Shown piece by piece: positions 1-6,851 of a stretch of DNA of 12,931 nt. Made by a program: the position numbers and the translations under genes. The stretch comes from Candidatus Zixiibacteriota bacterium (GTDB taxonomy: Bacteria; Zixibacteria; MSB-5A5; CAIYYT01). Within the stretch, counting starts at the first letter, position 1; the number at the start of each line of letters is the position of its first letter. The notes under the pieces were generated by a model. The model saw only the letters and a list, made by a program, of their open reading frames with translations. It was not told where the DNA came from and searched no databases. The stretch is from assembly GCA_963205155.1 (NCBI GenBank), contig CAUJJY010000288.1, positions 1-12,931 of the forward strand, in the 5' to 3' direction.

Positions 1-1131
1 CTTGACCTGATTTGCATTGCGACAATTGACGGCAAGTTCATTCGACTCAATCCCGAATGGGAGCGAGTACTCGGATACTCAATTGCAGACTTAGAAGGCA
101 GATCATTCTTGGAGTTGGTACACCCGGATGACCTGGAGCGAACTCGCGGCGCCTTGGCGAGACTGGCGGCGCAAGAGGAAGTCTTGAGTTTCGAAAACCG
201 CTATCGCTGTAAAGATGGATCGTATCGTTGGGTTGAGTGGAGGTCCAAACCGGAAGGCGCGAGGATTTATGCGACTGCCCGGGATGTCACTAAACGTCAT
301 CAGATGCAGACGGCACTTGAATCAAGTCAGGCGCGCAATGCGGCGATCTTGCGAGGAATGCCTGACCTGGTTTTCGTAATCGACCGCGCCGGCTACTACC
401 GGGACTTTACTGGAGGATACCAGGGCGATTTGTTGGTGCCTGCCGACAAAGTGATTGGCTCTCATGTTACCGATTCCATGTCGCAGCCCCTATCGGATCA
501 GTTGATGCTGGCCGTTAACCGGGCGATTTCGGAAGGCACAACAGAGGCATTGGAATACAGACTCGACCTACCGAGTGGTACGACTGCCGAATTTGAGGGG
601 CGTTTTGTGCGTTGCGGTGAAGACGAATGTCTTGCGATCGTGCGAAATGTCACCGAGAGAAAGCGGTTGGAGTTGGAGCTTAAACAGTTGAACGAAGAGC
701 TGCGCCTGGAACACGTCGCGCTCACGGAGACGAACACTGCATTGCGTGTCGTTCTTGCGCAGATCCGTCAAGAAGTGGAAGAAGTTAAGGCCCAAGTCAA
801 TGCCAACGTCGAAAAGCTCATTCTTCCGGCCATCGCCCGTTTTCGCAAGGGTGCATCGGCCAAGGACCGCACTTATTCTGATTTGATCGAGTCGCTGGTC
901 ACCGAGCTGACATCTTCTTTCGCGAGCAACTTGAACAAAAAGGCTGCGAGTCTGACCCCACGGGAAATAGAGATTTGCAACTTGATTCGAGCTGACTTTC
1001 AAACGAAGCAGATTGCCGATTCGCTGAATTTATCGCCTCGGACGGTTGAAAAGTTCCGCCAGCGAATCCGGGTAAAATTGGAGATCGCTAATCAAGACAT
1101 TAACTTAGCTACTTTCCTGAAGTCCCTCTAA
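1..1131 (+). CDS. PAS-PAS-LuxR-type HTH transcriptional regulator (5' truncated)
   Basis: The frame is open from the first base to a TAA at 1129-1131, giving 376 visible residues; the N-terminus lies outside the window. Codons 1-100 form a PAS domain (IDGKFIRLNPEWERVLGY, then HPDD, YRCKDGSYRWVEW and ARDVTKRH). A second, more divergent PAS spans about codons 110-220 and ends in RNVTERKRLELE. A coiled-coil stretch (about 218-270) links it to a C-terminal LuxR/GerE-type helix-turn-helix at about codons 318-366 (LTPREIEICNLI, then KQIADSLNLSPRTVEKFRQRI). PAS domains sense small ligands, redox state or light, or mediate dimerisation, and the HTH binds DNA, so this is probably a one-component regulator or the output half of a longer sensor. 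No histidine kinase or receiver domain is visible. A TTG at 109 could be taken as a start, but it lies inside the first PAS domain and is not the real start. Its targets are unknown. Confidence 0.88.
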   Translation, partial: LDLICIATIDGKFIRLNPEWERVLGYSIADLEGRSFLELVHPDDLERTRGALARLAAQEEVLSFENRYRCKDGSYRWVEWRSKPEGARIYATARDVTKRHQMQTALESSQARNAAILRGMPDLVFVIDRAGYYRDFTGGYQGDLLVPADKVIGSHVTDSMSQPLSDQLMLAVNRAISEGTTEALEYRLDLPSGTTAEFEGRFVRCGEDECLAIVRNVTERKRLELELKQLNEELRLEHVALTETNTALRVVLAQIRQEVEEVKAQVNANVEKLILPAIARFRKGASAKDRTYSDLIESLVTELTSSFASNLNKKAASLTPREIEICNLIRADFQTKQIADSLNLSPRTVEKFRQRIRVKLEIANQDINLATFLKSL

Positions 1132-1547
1132 ACCTACTGCGTACAAATTATACGTACTACTTGCCTGATTAAGTCGTAGACGTCACTATTGACAGATTGC
1201 CCTGCAGGGGCCATCTTATACAACGTGGTAGTAATCCTTGTCCTCGAAATAGGATGAAAACGGCTTTGTTATCACACAATGTCCGAGTCCGATGTTCGGG
1301 CAGGTTTTTCGTGACTCGACTGACTCTAAATTGCGAGAATTCCGTGTGTCTGAGAGGGAGCACAGGCTTTTTAGCCTGTCTGCCTGATGGGTAGGCCCTT
1401 CAGCATCATATTATGCCGTTCACTTCGACAGGTAGACCGCTCAAAGGGGTCCTGGTAGAAGGCAGAAATGATGTGAGCGGGGGGCACAGCGGCCAGTGGA
1501 GTCCAAGCCTTCACTGGTCGCTATTTCAAAAGTGCTGCGGCCAAGAA
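1132..1547. other. Noncoding region, hairpin-rich
   Basis: This 416-base gap separates the convergent PAS-regulator and metalloprotease genes. I see no convincing gene: short open frames at 1197-1394 (+), 1169-1363 (-) and 1413-1610 (+) show no recognisable motif, and the last runs through the protease terminator. Structures present are a 10-bp palindrome CCCTGCAGGG (1200-1209), an interrupted stem CGAGTC/GACTCG (1284-1289 with 1313-1318), a 7-bp hairpin (1362-1379) and CCAGTG/CACTGG near 1494-1517. No clear rho-independent terminator follows the PAS gene. The part from about 1358 to 1480 reads like the degenerate dispersed intergenic sequence seen in many environmental genomes, but this rests on impression only. 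Confidence 0.55.
1362..1379. repeat. Short hairpin ACAGGCT-TTTT-AGCCTGT
   Basis: A perfect 7-bp inverted repeat (1362-1368 with 1373-1379) encloses a TTTT loop. No T-tract follows on either strand, so it does not look like an intrinsic terminator. Palindromes of the type 'acaggct...agcctgt' between genes often belong to families of small dispersed repeats. Membership of such a family cannot be shown from one copy. Confidence 0.35.
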
Positions 1548-1584
1548 AACGCCCGCTCCGGAGAGATTCTCCAAAGCGGGCGTT
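1541..1584 (-). terminator. Rho-independent terminator of the metalloprotease gene
   Basis: Read on the minus strand, starting 22 bases past the TAA stop, AACGCCCGCT (1584-1575) pairs with AGCGGGCGTT (1557-1548). Inside this 10-bp GC-rich stem is a second 5-bp stem (GGAGA at 1560-1564 with TCTCC at 1568-1572). A T-rich run (TTTTCTT, 1549-1543) begins within the last stem bases and continues past it. The tract has the required polarity only on the minus strand, so the hairpin serves the protease gene and not the PAS gene. Confidence 0.85.
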
Positions 1585-1606
1585 GCATTAATCCCAAGAT
1601 TACAGA

Positions 1607-4600
1607 TTAGCTACAAGCTGCGCAGGGTGTCGGACCGCCGTTGAAAATGAAATTGATGAGATAGACGGCATCCGAAATTGTGATCGTCGAACTGCAATCT
1701 GCGTCGCCCGCTTGCAGCGGATCCGGCCCCGGTCCGCCGTTGAAGACGAAGTTGATCAAGTAGACCGCATCGGAGATTGTGACATCATCGCTGCCATCGG
1801 CATCGCCGCAGACATAAGGCGGCGCGACGACCAGGCTCAAAGCCTGTTCATCACTGCTGCCTGTGACATCGACAAGACGGGCAGTAAAGTTAAGAGTCGT
1901 CACGGCATTCGGAGTTCCCGACAACAATCCTGCAGTTGAGAGCGTCAATCCGGAACCGGACAGATTGTTGTTCTTGTCTGTCCAAGTTTTGGCGCCGGTA
2001 CCATGTTGTGATACCAATTGTTGCGAATAGGCTTCGGTTTGGACAGCGGTCGGCAAGGATGTCGTTACGATGTCCACGGCCGGATTGAGTTGAACCTGAA
2101 GAGACTTCTCGAAATTTCCACCAACCTGATCATCAACTCGCGCGATGAAGCTCAAAGGTCCACTGACTGCAGGCGTTCCGGAAATGACGCCAAGTGAAGA
2201 AAGCGCGAGTCCAGATCCGGTCAGATTGCCATTCAGGTCACTCCAAGTGATAATTCCTGTACCGCCGGTAACAAGCAGAGATTGCGAGTAGGGCCGGCCA
2301 ATGGTCCATTCCGGAAGACTGGTTGTCGTAATATTAAGCGATGCATTTACTGTAAAGGTAATGCTCTGATTATCGAAAGCAGAGGCTTCATCGATCACCT
2401 GCGCCAGGAAGCTGATTGGACCCGGAAAGACCGGGGTACCGGTAATCAGTCCGGAGGACGAAAGTGACAGGCCGGTTCCGCTAAGACCGCTATTGCCGTC
2501 CAACCACGTCAAGGCACCCTGACCGTTGACGGCCAGAAGTTGTTGGTTATAAGGAACTCCGGCAGTCCAGTTCGGGAGCGAGGACGACGTGATCTGCAGC
2601 GTTGTCGAAGTACACTCGTACTGTGTTACGGCAAACGCGTCGATACCGGCCTCAACAACCGAACCGCTGTTCAGATCGGATGCTTCAAAACGCATCTTCA
2701 TCTGTGCAGTCGGAGTAACGAATTGGCTGACCATGAAGGAGTGTTCGATCCAGCCGCCGCTGGCCTGATTCACTGGACCAACGGTCTCAACCAAGGTCCA
2801 GCTCCCGCCGTTATTATTGGAAATATAGACGGTGAAAACATCATTGTTCGGATCAGCGCCATAACTGTTGGAGTACCATCGGGCATAACTGACACGCGCA
2901 TCGCCGGAAGAGAGATCGAACGTCGGCGAGTACAATGTTGTGGTTCCGCCATCGACGTCGGTATCGCCCGCATTGCGGTCGGTTAAGTAGCACTGTCCCG
3001 AACCATCGTAATCAGTCGGCGGATCGCCGCGCGATCCCCCGCCCAAAGGCAAACCGCGATTCCAGAGCCCTGCGGTAGCGGTGCTGGAGACAGTCCACCC
3101 AAGATTGGTTTCGAAATTGTCAGAGAACGGTACATTCGCATTGCTTGCAACAATCGCCGAGAACGGAGAGGTTGGTGAAGGATTACTGAATGTGCCGTTG
3201 GTTTGTTCCTGGGCAGAAATATAGAAATCGACAATGTTCATGCAGTCTGCCGCCGGAATGGTGGCTTCGTACAGACTGCCAGAGATCAGTGTGGTTGCCG
3301 TTTCGGTCCAGAAACCGCCGTCAACTCGATAGATTAACTCTACTGTGTTCGGTACTAATACACCACCGAGACTTCCGGAAATCTGCACTTCGAAGGAGGT
3401 CGGATCGTTTGGAGCGAGCAATTCCGGAACGCCATTCGGATAGGCAAAGCTAAGCGAGGCTAGCGGGATCGTTACGCCGACCGCATTCCAAGCCTTGGCA
3501 ACCTGCGTAGCCCACGCACCGGTCGAGTCGAGGTCTTCGGCGGCGGTGACAGTTGCCAGCGCGGCGTTGTAGTAGGTGATTCCAGAAGTCCAGTAAAACA
3601 GGTTGGCACGCGCAGCAATCTTGATGGCGTTGTCATAACCGATACCTGTGACTGTAATGCTGTGATGGGTTCCGCCGTCGGAAAGCAGATAATACCATTT
3701 GTTACCGACGCCCGAATTTGTGTGTACACCGCAGTAGTCATTGAATGAACTCGGAGTGCAACCATTGACATCGATCCAGTTCGGGTCTGAGGTACCGTAG
3801 TAATCGGGATCGCCATACTGATGAGGGTCGGACATGGAACGGAAACCGGCGCCGGAAAGCTGGCCGTTTTCTCCCATCAGCCAATCCGGCGTGTCAAGGC
3901 TGTCATAAGCAAATTCAAAGGCGGCGCCCATCATATCGGAGAATGATTCGTTCAGCGCGCCTGATTCTTTTTGGTAGACGAGATTGGAGCCGTTTTCCGT
4001 GAACGCGTGTCCCCATTCGTGGGCGATGACATCGGGACAGCCGGCAAGCGAGCGCCAACCGGTGCCGGCTGACCAGATCACGATGCGGCTGCCATCCCAG
4101 TAGGCGTTGTTATTGCCCTCGCCGCTGTAGTTTACGATGGTCAGCATCGACGTGCCGGTATTGGTGTAGCTATTCCGATTGAACTCGCTAAGCCACCAGT
4201 CATAAACGAGCGCAGAGTATACGTGCCCGTCGACGGCAGCTGCCTGCGAACCGCCGGCATTCCAGTTATTGTCGGCGTCTGTCGCAATTGTACCAGGAAG
4301 GGATGAAGAGGCGATATTAGTCTGCAGATAGTTGCCTGTCGGCATCGCTCCGTCATGGCCGTGCGGGTTGTTCGTAATCTGGCGGGTGTTGTTCTTCATC
4401 TGGTAGGTCGAGCCGGTGAAATCGACATCAAGATGATTGCGGGGCTGGCCCATGACATTGATGCCGGTCCCGATGGCATCGGTATCCATGATGCGATTAG
4501 CTTTGAAGGTGATTGCGCCGGTCTTGGCATCGACGAAATATTCCCAGCGCCCCATCGGAGTATCGGAATATATGAACAGACGATAGCTTAGGTAGGTTGT

Positions 4601-5161
4601 TCCCTCCCATGGGAAGATGACAAGTTCGGCTTCCGCTGGATTTCCCGCGCCGAAGAAAGACTTGAGATCATCTAATGCGTTTTGAGTCGCGGTGTTGGCG
4701 GTAATCGCTGCCGTGACATCAAGTTCAAGATCGGCTTCGGTATGGCCGTTAATCTGGCGCAAAACACCTTGCGGTGTGAAATGCGCAACGAGTTCCCCGC
4801 CAATGACCCTTAGTCCCCGATAATATTGATCAAGACGCAGGTGACTCTGGCCGTTGGGATCAACATCGACCTTGCGAAGCACTACTTCTTCTGCGGGGTT
4901 CTCGATGCGAAAAGCACCGCGATGTTGCTGGAGAAATTCGATTGTTCGGGGTAGTTCGGAGCCGCGAGCTACTGGTGACGATAGCTCGCCCTTGACAAAG
5001 GTTGGAACACCCTGCTCGTTTTGGTGATAGACAGCGACATTCTTGTCGGTTCTAAGTAGGTTGGGTCCAAATTTCGCGTCGTCAGAAGCTCCTGAAGCAG
5101 TGGCAGCGAATGCCAAAAACGAAGTAATCAGAAGCGACGAGCAAAAGCGTCCAATAAACAT
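1607..5161 (-). CDS. Secreted M4 (thermolysin-family) metalloprotease with He_PIG repeats and C-terminal dockerin-like tail
   Basis: The product is a predicted 1184-residue extracellular zinc endopeptidase. I chose the ATG at 5161 because GGAGG lies 5 bases upstream and a Sec signal peptide begins there (hydrophobic 7-23, likely cleavage near ASG-AS); a longer frame from 5218 adds 19 residues without a signal. Residues about 30-225 are the FTP/PepSY-type propeptide. The catalytic domain (about 230-565) has HEWGH (zinc ligands H381 and H385, catalytic E382), NESFSD with third ligand E405, and D475...H480-TNSG matching the thermolysin Asp/His pair. The 20-residue gap from H385 to E405 equals that of thermolysin. 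Beta-rich modules (about 570-850), three He_PIG Ig-like repeats (about 853-1112) and two dockerin-like EF-hand repeats (about 1118-1180) follow. The gene is monocistronic, with its own promoter and terminator, and divergent from a lipoprotein operon whose last product has a cohesin-like domain. The substrate is unknown. Confidence 0.95.
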   Translation of the reverse strand: MFIGRFCSSLLITSFLAFAATASGASDDAKFGPNLLRTDKNVAVYHQNEQGVPTFVKGELSSPVARGSELPRTIEFLQQHRGAFRIENPAEEVVLRKVDVDPNGQSHLRLDQYYRGLRVIGGELVAHFTPQGVLRQINGHTEADLELDVTAAITANTATQNALDDLKSFFGAGNPAEAELVIFPWEGTTYLSYRLFIYSDTPMGRWEYFVDAKTGAITFKANRIMDTDAIGTGINVMGQPRNHLDVDFTGSTYQMKNNTRQITNNPHGHDGAMPTGNYLQTNIASSSLPGTIATDADNNWNAGGSQAAAVDGHVYSALVYDWWLSEFNRNSYTNTGTSMLTIVNYSGEGNNNAYWDGSRIVIWSAGTGWRSLAGCPDVIAHEWGHAFTENGSNLVYQKESGALNESFSDMMGAAFEFAYDSLDTPDWLMGENGQLSGAGFRSMSDPHQYGDPDYYGTSDPNWIDVNGCTPSSFNDYCGVHTNSGVGNKWYYLLSDGGTHHSITVTGIGYDNAIKIAARANLFYWTSGITYYNAALATVTAAEDLDSTGAWATQVAKAWNAVGVTIPLASLSFAYPNGVPELLAPNDPTSFEVQISGSLGGVLVPNTVELIYRVDGGFWTETATTLISGSLYEATIPAADCMNIVDFYISAQEQTNGTFSNPSPTSPFSAIVASNANVPFSDNFETNLGWTVSSTATAGLWNRGLPLGGGSRGDPPTDYDGSGQCYLTDRNAGDTDVDGGTTTLYSPTFDLSSGDARVSYARWYSNSYGADPNNDVFTVYISNNNGGSWTLVETVGPVNQASGGWIEHSFMVSQFVTPTAQMKMRFEASDLNSGSVVEAGIDAFAVTQYECTSTTLQITSSSLPNWTAGVPYNQQLLAVNGQGALTWLDGNSGLSGTGLSLSSSGLITGTPVFPGPISFLAQVIDEASAFDNQSITFTVNASLNITTTSLPEWTIGRPYSQSLLVTGGTGIITWSDLNGNLTGSGLALSSLGVISGTPAVSGPLSFIARVDDQVGGNFEKSLQVQLNPAVDIVTTSLPTAVQTEAYSQQLVSQHGTGAKTWTDKNNNLSGSGLTLSTAGLLSGTPNAVTTLNFTARLVDVTGSSDEQALSLVVAPPYVCGDADGSDDVTISDAVYLINFVFNGGPGPDPLQAGDADCSSTITISDAVYLINFIFNGGPTPCAACS
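1632..1806 (-). repeat. Tandem dockerin-like repeats (two copies, 99-base period)
   Basis: Segments 1632-1707 and 1731-1806 are clearly similar at DNA level, for example 'ccgccgttgaa...gaa.ttgat.a..tagac.gcatc', with a 99-base (33-residue) offset. They encode two EF-hand-like loops, each followed by the helix ISDAVYLINF(V/I)FNGGP. In residues of the 1184-residue protein, loop 1 has acidic or hydroxyl ligands at 1120, 1122, 1124, 1128 and 1131. Loop 2 has them at 1153, 1155, 1157, 1161 and 1164. This is the D-x-D/N-x-D/S spacing of dockerins. Cysteines at 1118, 1156, 1180 and 1183 may close the module by disulfides. Confidence 0.8.
1826..2605 (-). repeat. Three tandem He_PIG-type Ig-like repeats within the metalloprotease
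   Basis: Three units of about 88 residues share the pattern (I/V)T(S/T)(S)SLP, then PYxQxL, a G-x-G-x-x-T-W core, (N/G)L(S/T)GxGLxLS, G(L/V)(I/L)(S/T)GTP and F.A..VD. They lie at about residues 855-938, 942-1027 and 1029-1112. This matches the putative Ig domain He_PIG family, common in secreted and surface proteins. The repeats probably act as spacers holding the catalytic domain away from the dockerin-like tail. Confidence 0.8.
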
Positions 5162-5164
5162 GCT

Positions 5165-5171
5165 CTCCTCC
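5165..5171 (-). promoter_or_regulatory. Ribosome binding site deciding the metalloprotease start
   Basis: The minus strand reads GGAGGAG, then AGC, then ATG. The GGAGG core sits 5 bases before the ATG at 5161, a near-ideal Shine-Dalgarno site. It selects the internal methionine that begins the signal peptide over the upstream ATG at 5218. Confidence 0.85.
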
Positions 5172-5255
5172 AATCGGCACATGTGCGTAGCGCAGAAATT
5201 ACCGATGCCAAAAGACATCGTTGTTGCTCGGCAGTAATGGTTTATGACCTCTTTG

Positions 5256-5283
5256 TATATATAGCATTTTATAGATTAGTCAA
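5256..5283 (-). promoter_or_regulatory. Sigma70-like promoter for the metalloprotease
   Basis: On the minus strand TTGACT (5283-5278) is followed after 16 bases by TATATA (5261-5256). An alternative -10, TATACA, lies two bases further on, giving an 18-base spacer. Transcription would start near 5249, leaving a leader of about 88 bases. The surrounding AT-rich stretch stands out from its neighbourhood. This is a consensus match only; FCB bacteria may use other promoter signals. Confidence 0.5.
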
Positions 5284-5502
5284 TTGATTTCCCCCATTCT
5301 CGCGCAGTTCAGGACAGTAGAATTGAGCCCGAATTTCTCCTGTTCTCAACAAAGTCGGCATGAGCCAGAAGAACTTGTTCGGACCATAACAGCGCTCCAT
5401 CGACTAAGTCGGTCGAAGTTTTAGCCTTGCTTTTGTTAGTGAGCAAAGTTATCCTCCGCTTAGTCAGAATGCGCGCCGGTCGGTACGATTCGGATAATGT
5501 AC

Positions 5503-5516
5503 TCTGACCGGTCAGA
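5503..5516. promoter_or_regulatory. Perfect 14-bp palindrome, candidate operator of the lipoprotein operon
   Basis: TCTGACCGGTCAGA is a perfect inverted repeat with no spacer. It starts five bases after a -10-like GATAAT (5493-5498) and ends 34 bases before the ATG at 5551. A related half-site, GCCGGTCGG, lies just upstream at 5475-5483. A dimeric repressor bound here would cover the presumed start of transcription. The regulator is unknown. Confidence 0.45.
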
Positions 5517-5550
5517 TGGCATAAAATCCAATTTTAGCAATGGGAGAATT

Positions 5551-6840
5551 ATGATTAGCTGCAAGGCACTTGCTGCCGCGCTGGTGATCTTTGCCCTGTT
5601 TCTCGCTGCCGGATGCAGTCAGAGCAGTCTAAGTCAAGGCGAGCGCGCCCTTGAGGAACGAAATTATCAGTTGGCAATTGACCACCTCGAAACTGCGTTA
5701 AAGGAGAAACCGACCGATTCCAAAACGATGAGGTCTCTCGGAAGAGCCTATTACCACAAAGGCGATTTCGCCAAAGCCGAGACATTCCTGATTGAAGCCC
5801 AAAAGGGACTGCCAAGTGATGGCACAATTGCCCTGTACCTCGGCATGATCGCGGAAAACAAGGGCGACTTTGCCGGTGCCGAGAAGAACTATCGCAGTTA
5901 CTTGGCAAAGGACAGCAAATCGAAGTCAGCGGAGGCAATCCGGGGGCGCTTGCTGTTCGTGCAAAACGAAAATCTTCGGCTTCAAGTGTCGCAGGCGGTG
6001 AAACAAGAGGACGCAATTTCAAAGGAAGCTCCGGGGCAGAACACGGTCGGTGTATTGCCGTTCGCTGTCCACAGCAATTCCGACGAGACGACACGCTCGC
6101 TCGCTACCGGACTGCAGACAGTAACTTGGTATGATCTGTCATCGATTCCGGAGTTGCAGGTTGTGGAACGTCTGGAGTTCAAGTACCTGATCAAGGAATT
6201 GGAATTGGCAGAAGAAGGGTTTTCGGAGAAGAACTCTGCTCCGCGACTTGGCAAGCTGGTTCGGGCCGGCAATCTGGTTAATGCCAGCGTCGACAAACCG
6301 AGTGAAAGTTCATTCACCCTGAATTCGGCGCTTGTCAGTACTGCGGATGCCGCTTTCACGCCAACTTACGGCAAGGACGCAAAGCTAAAAGATGCAATGA
6401 AGATGCAGAAGGACATGGTTCTTTCGGTAGTCGACAGTTTGGGGATCGATATCAAGGGTAGCCGCCGGCAGTCGTTGAAGAAAGTAGCAACAGAGAACTA
6501 TGAAGCATTCCTGGCGTTCAGTCAGGGCGTCGAGCTGTATGACAATGGCGAATTCGTCAAAGCCAAGAGCATGTTTGATCGTGCGATGAGTCTTGATCCG
6601 AAGTTTAATCTGGCACGTCAATTCTCCACCGATGCTGCGCTGATTGCTAATAACTCGGGGCCGATTAATACCTTCGACACCAAGATCCTGGCGACATTTA
6701 CGCAGGAGAATGGCCAGTTCTTTGATCCGGTAATCAATATCATAAACATCACCAGTCCGACCACTGTTGATCCACGCACGCAGGACCAACCGCAGGACAA
6801 TAGCACAGGCACCGCAACCGTCTCCGGGACGATCAGGTAA
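5551..6840 (+). CDS. TPR / CsgG-like lipoprotein
   Basis: The 429-residue product is a predicted periplasm-facing or outer-membrane lipoprotein. The ATG at 5551 is preferred over 5497 because a GGGAG motif lies 4 bases before it and a lipoprotein signal starts there, with lipobox LAAGC and lipidated C22. Three TPR-type helix pairs occupy about residues 28-120 (NYQLAIDHLETAL, GRAYYHKGDFAKAETFL, ENKGDFAGAEKNY). About 164-303 resembles the CsgG/LpoB-type fold: VGVLPF, then LQVVERLEFKYLIKELEL and PRLGKLVRAGNLVNASV. One more TPR-like unit (about 316-350) precedes a polar Asn/Thr-rich tail. After the ASV strand the CsgG-like part is short, with little room for the membrane hairpins of true CsgG pores, so an adaptor or assembly role is likelier than a channel. 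It is first in a three-gene operon; its stop lies 11 bases before the next ATG. The biological role is not known. Confidence 0.82.
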   Translation: MISCKALAAALVIFALFLAAGCSQSSLSQGERALEERNYQLAIDHLETALKEKPTDSKTMRSLGRAYYHKGDFAKAETFLIEAQKGLPSDGTIALYLGMIAENKGDFAGAEKNYRSYLAKDSKSKSAEAIRGRLLFVQNENLRLQVSQAVKQEDAISKEAPGQNTVGVLPFAVHSNSDETTRSLATGLQTVTWYDLSSIPELQVVERLEFKYLIKELELAEEGFSEKNSAPRLGKLVRAGNLVNASVDKPSESSFTLNSALVSTADAAFTPTYGKDAKLKDAMKMQKDMVLSVVDSLGIDIKGSRRQSLKKVATENYEAFLAFSQGVELYDNGEFVKAKSMFDRAMSLDPKFNLARQFSTDAALIANNSGPINTFDTKILATFTQENGQFFDPVINIINITSPTTVDPRTQDQPQDNSTGTATVSGTIR

Positions 6841-6851
6841 GGAGCGGAAGA

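Larger units (their letters stand above)
5162..5550. other. Divergent control region between the metalloprotease and the lipoprotein operon
   Basis: The 389 bases between the chosen starts hold no plausible gene. On the protease side there is a sigma70-like promoter and a leader of about 88 bases containing a 7-bp hairpin with a TTTT loop (5203-5220). On the operon side I see only weak promoter candidates: TTGCTT-17-TATCCT (5427-5455), and a GATAAT (5493-5498) without a good -35 box. A perfect 14-bp palindrome lies at 5503-5516. An 11-base near-palindrome CGACTAAGTCG sits at 5401-5411, and a copy of its arm in reverse (CTTAGTC) at 5459-5465. The length and these repeats fit a regulated divergent promoter pair. 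Confidence 0.6.

Noticed and set aside
109..111. TTG as start of the PAS-LuxR gene
   Set aside because: The frame is open upstream to base 1 and those codons encode the front half of the first PAS domain.
568..1002. 144-codon minus-strand open frame opposite the PAS regulator
   Set aside because: The plus-strand frame encodes clear PAS and LuxR HTH motifs over the same bases; the antisense product has none.
1197..1610. Short plus-strand open frames (1197-1394 and 1413-1610) in the gap before the protease
   Set aside because: They are compositionally odd, have no ribosome binding site or motif, and the second runs through the protease terminator and past its stop codon.
2540..2986. 148-codon plus-strand open frame inside the metalloprotease gene
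   Set aside because: It lies wholly antisense to a well-supported coding region and its translation shows no domain or signal.
5203..5220. 7-bp hairpin with TTTT loop in the protease leader as a riboswitch or attenuator
   Set aside because: It is a single small stem containing a G-T pair, with no alternative pairing or T-tract; too little to call a regulatory RNA.
5427..5455. TTGCTT-17-TATCCT as the promoter of the lipoprotein operon
   Set aside because: Only partial matches to both boxes; not strong enough to list as a separate promoter, though no better candidate with a -35 box was found.
5555..6094. 179-codon minus-strand open frame opposite the TPR/CsgG-like lipoprotein
   Set aside because: It is antisense to a gene with a lipobox, TPRs and CsgG-like motifs, and its own translation is low-complexity and unrecognisable.
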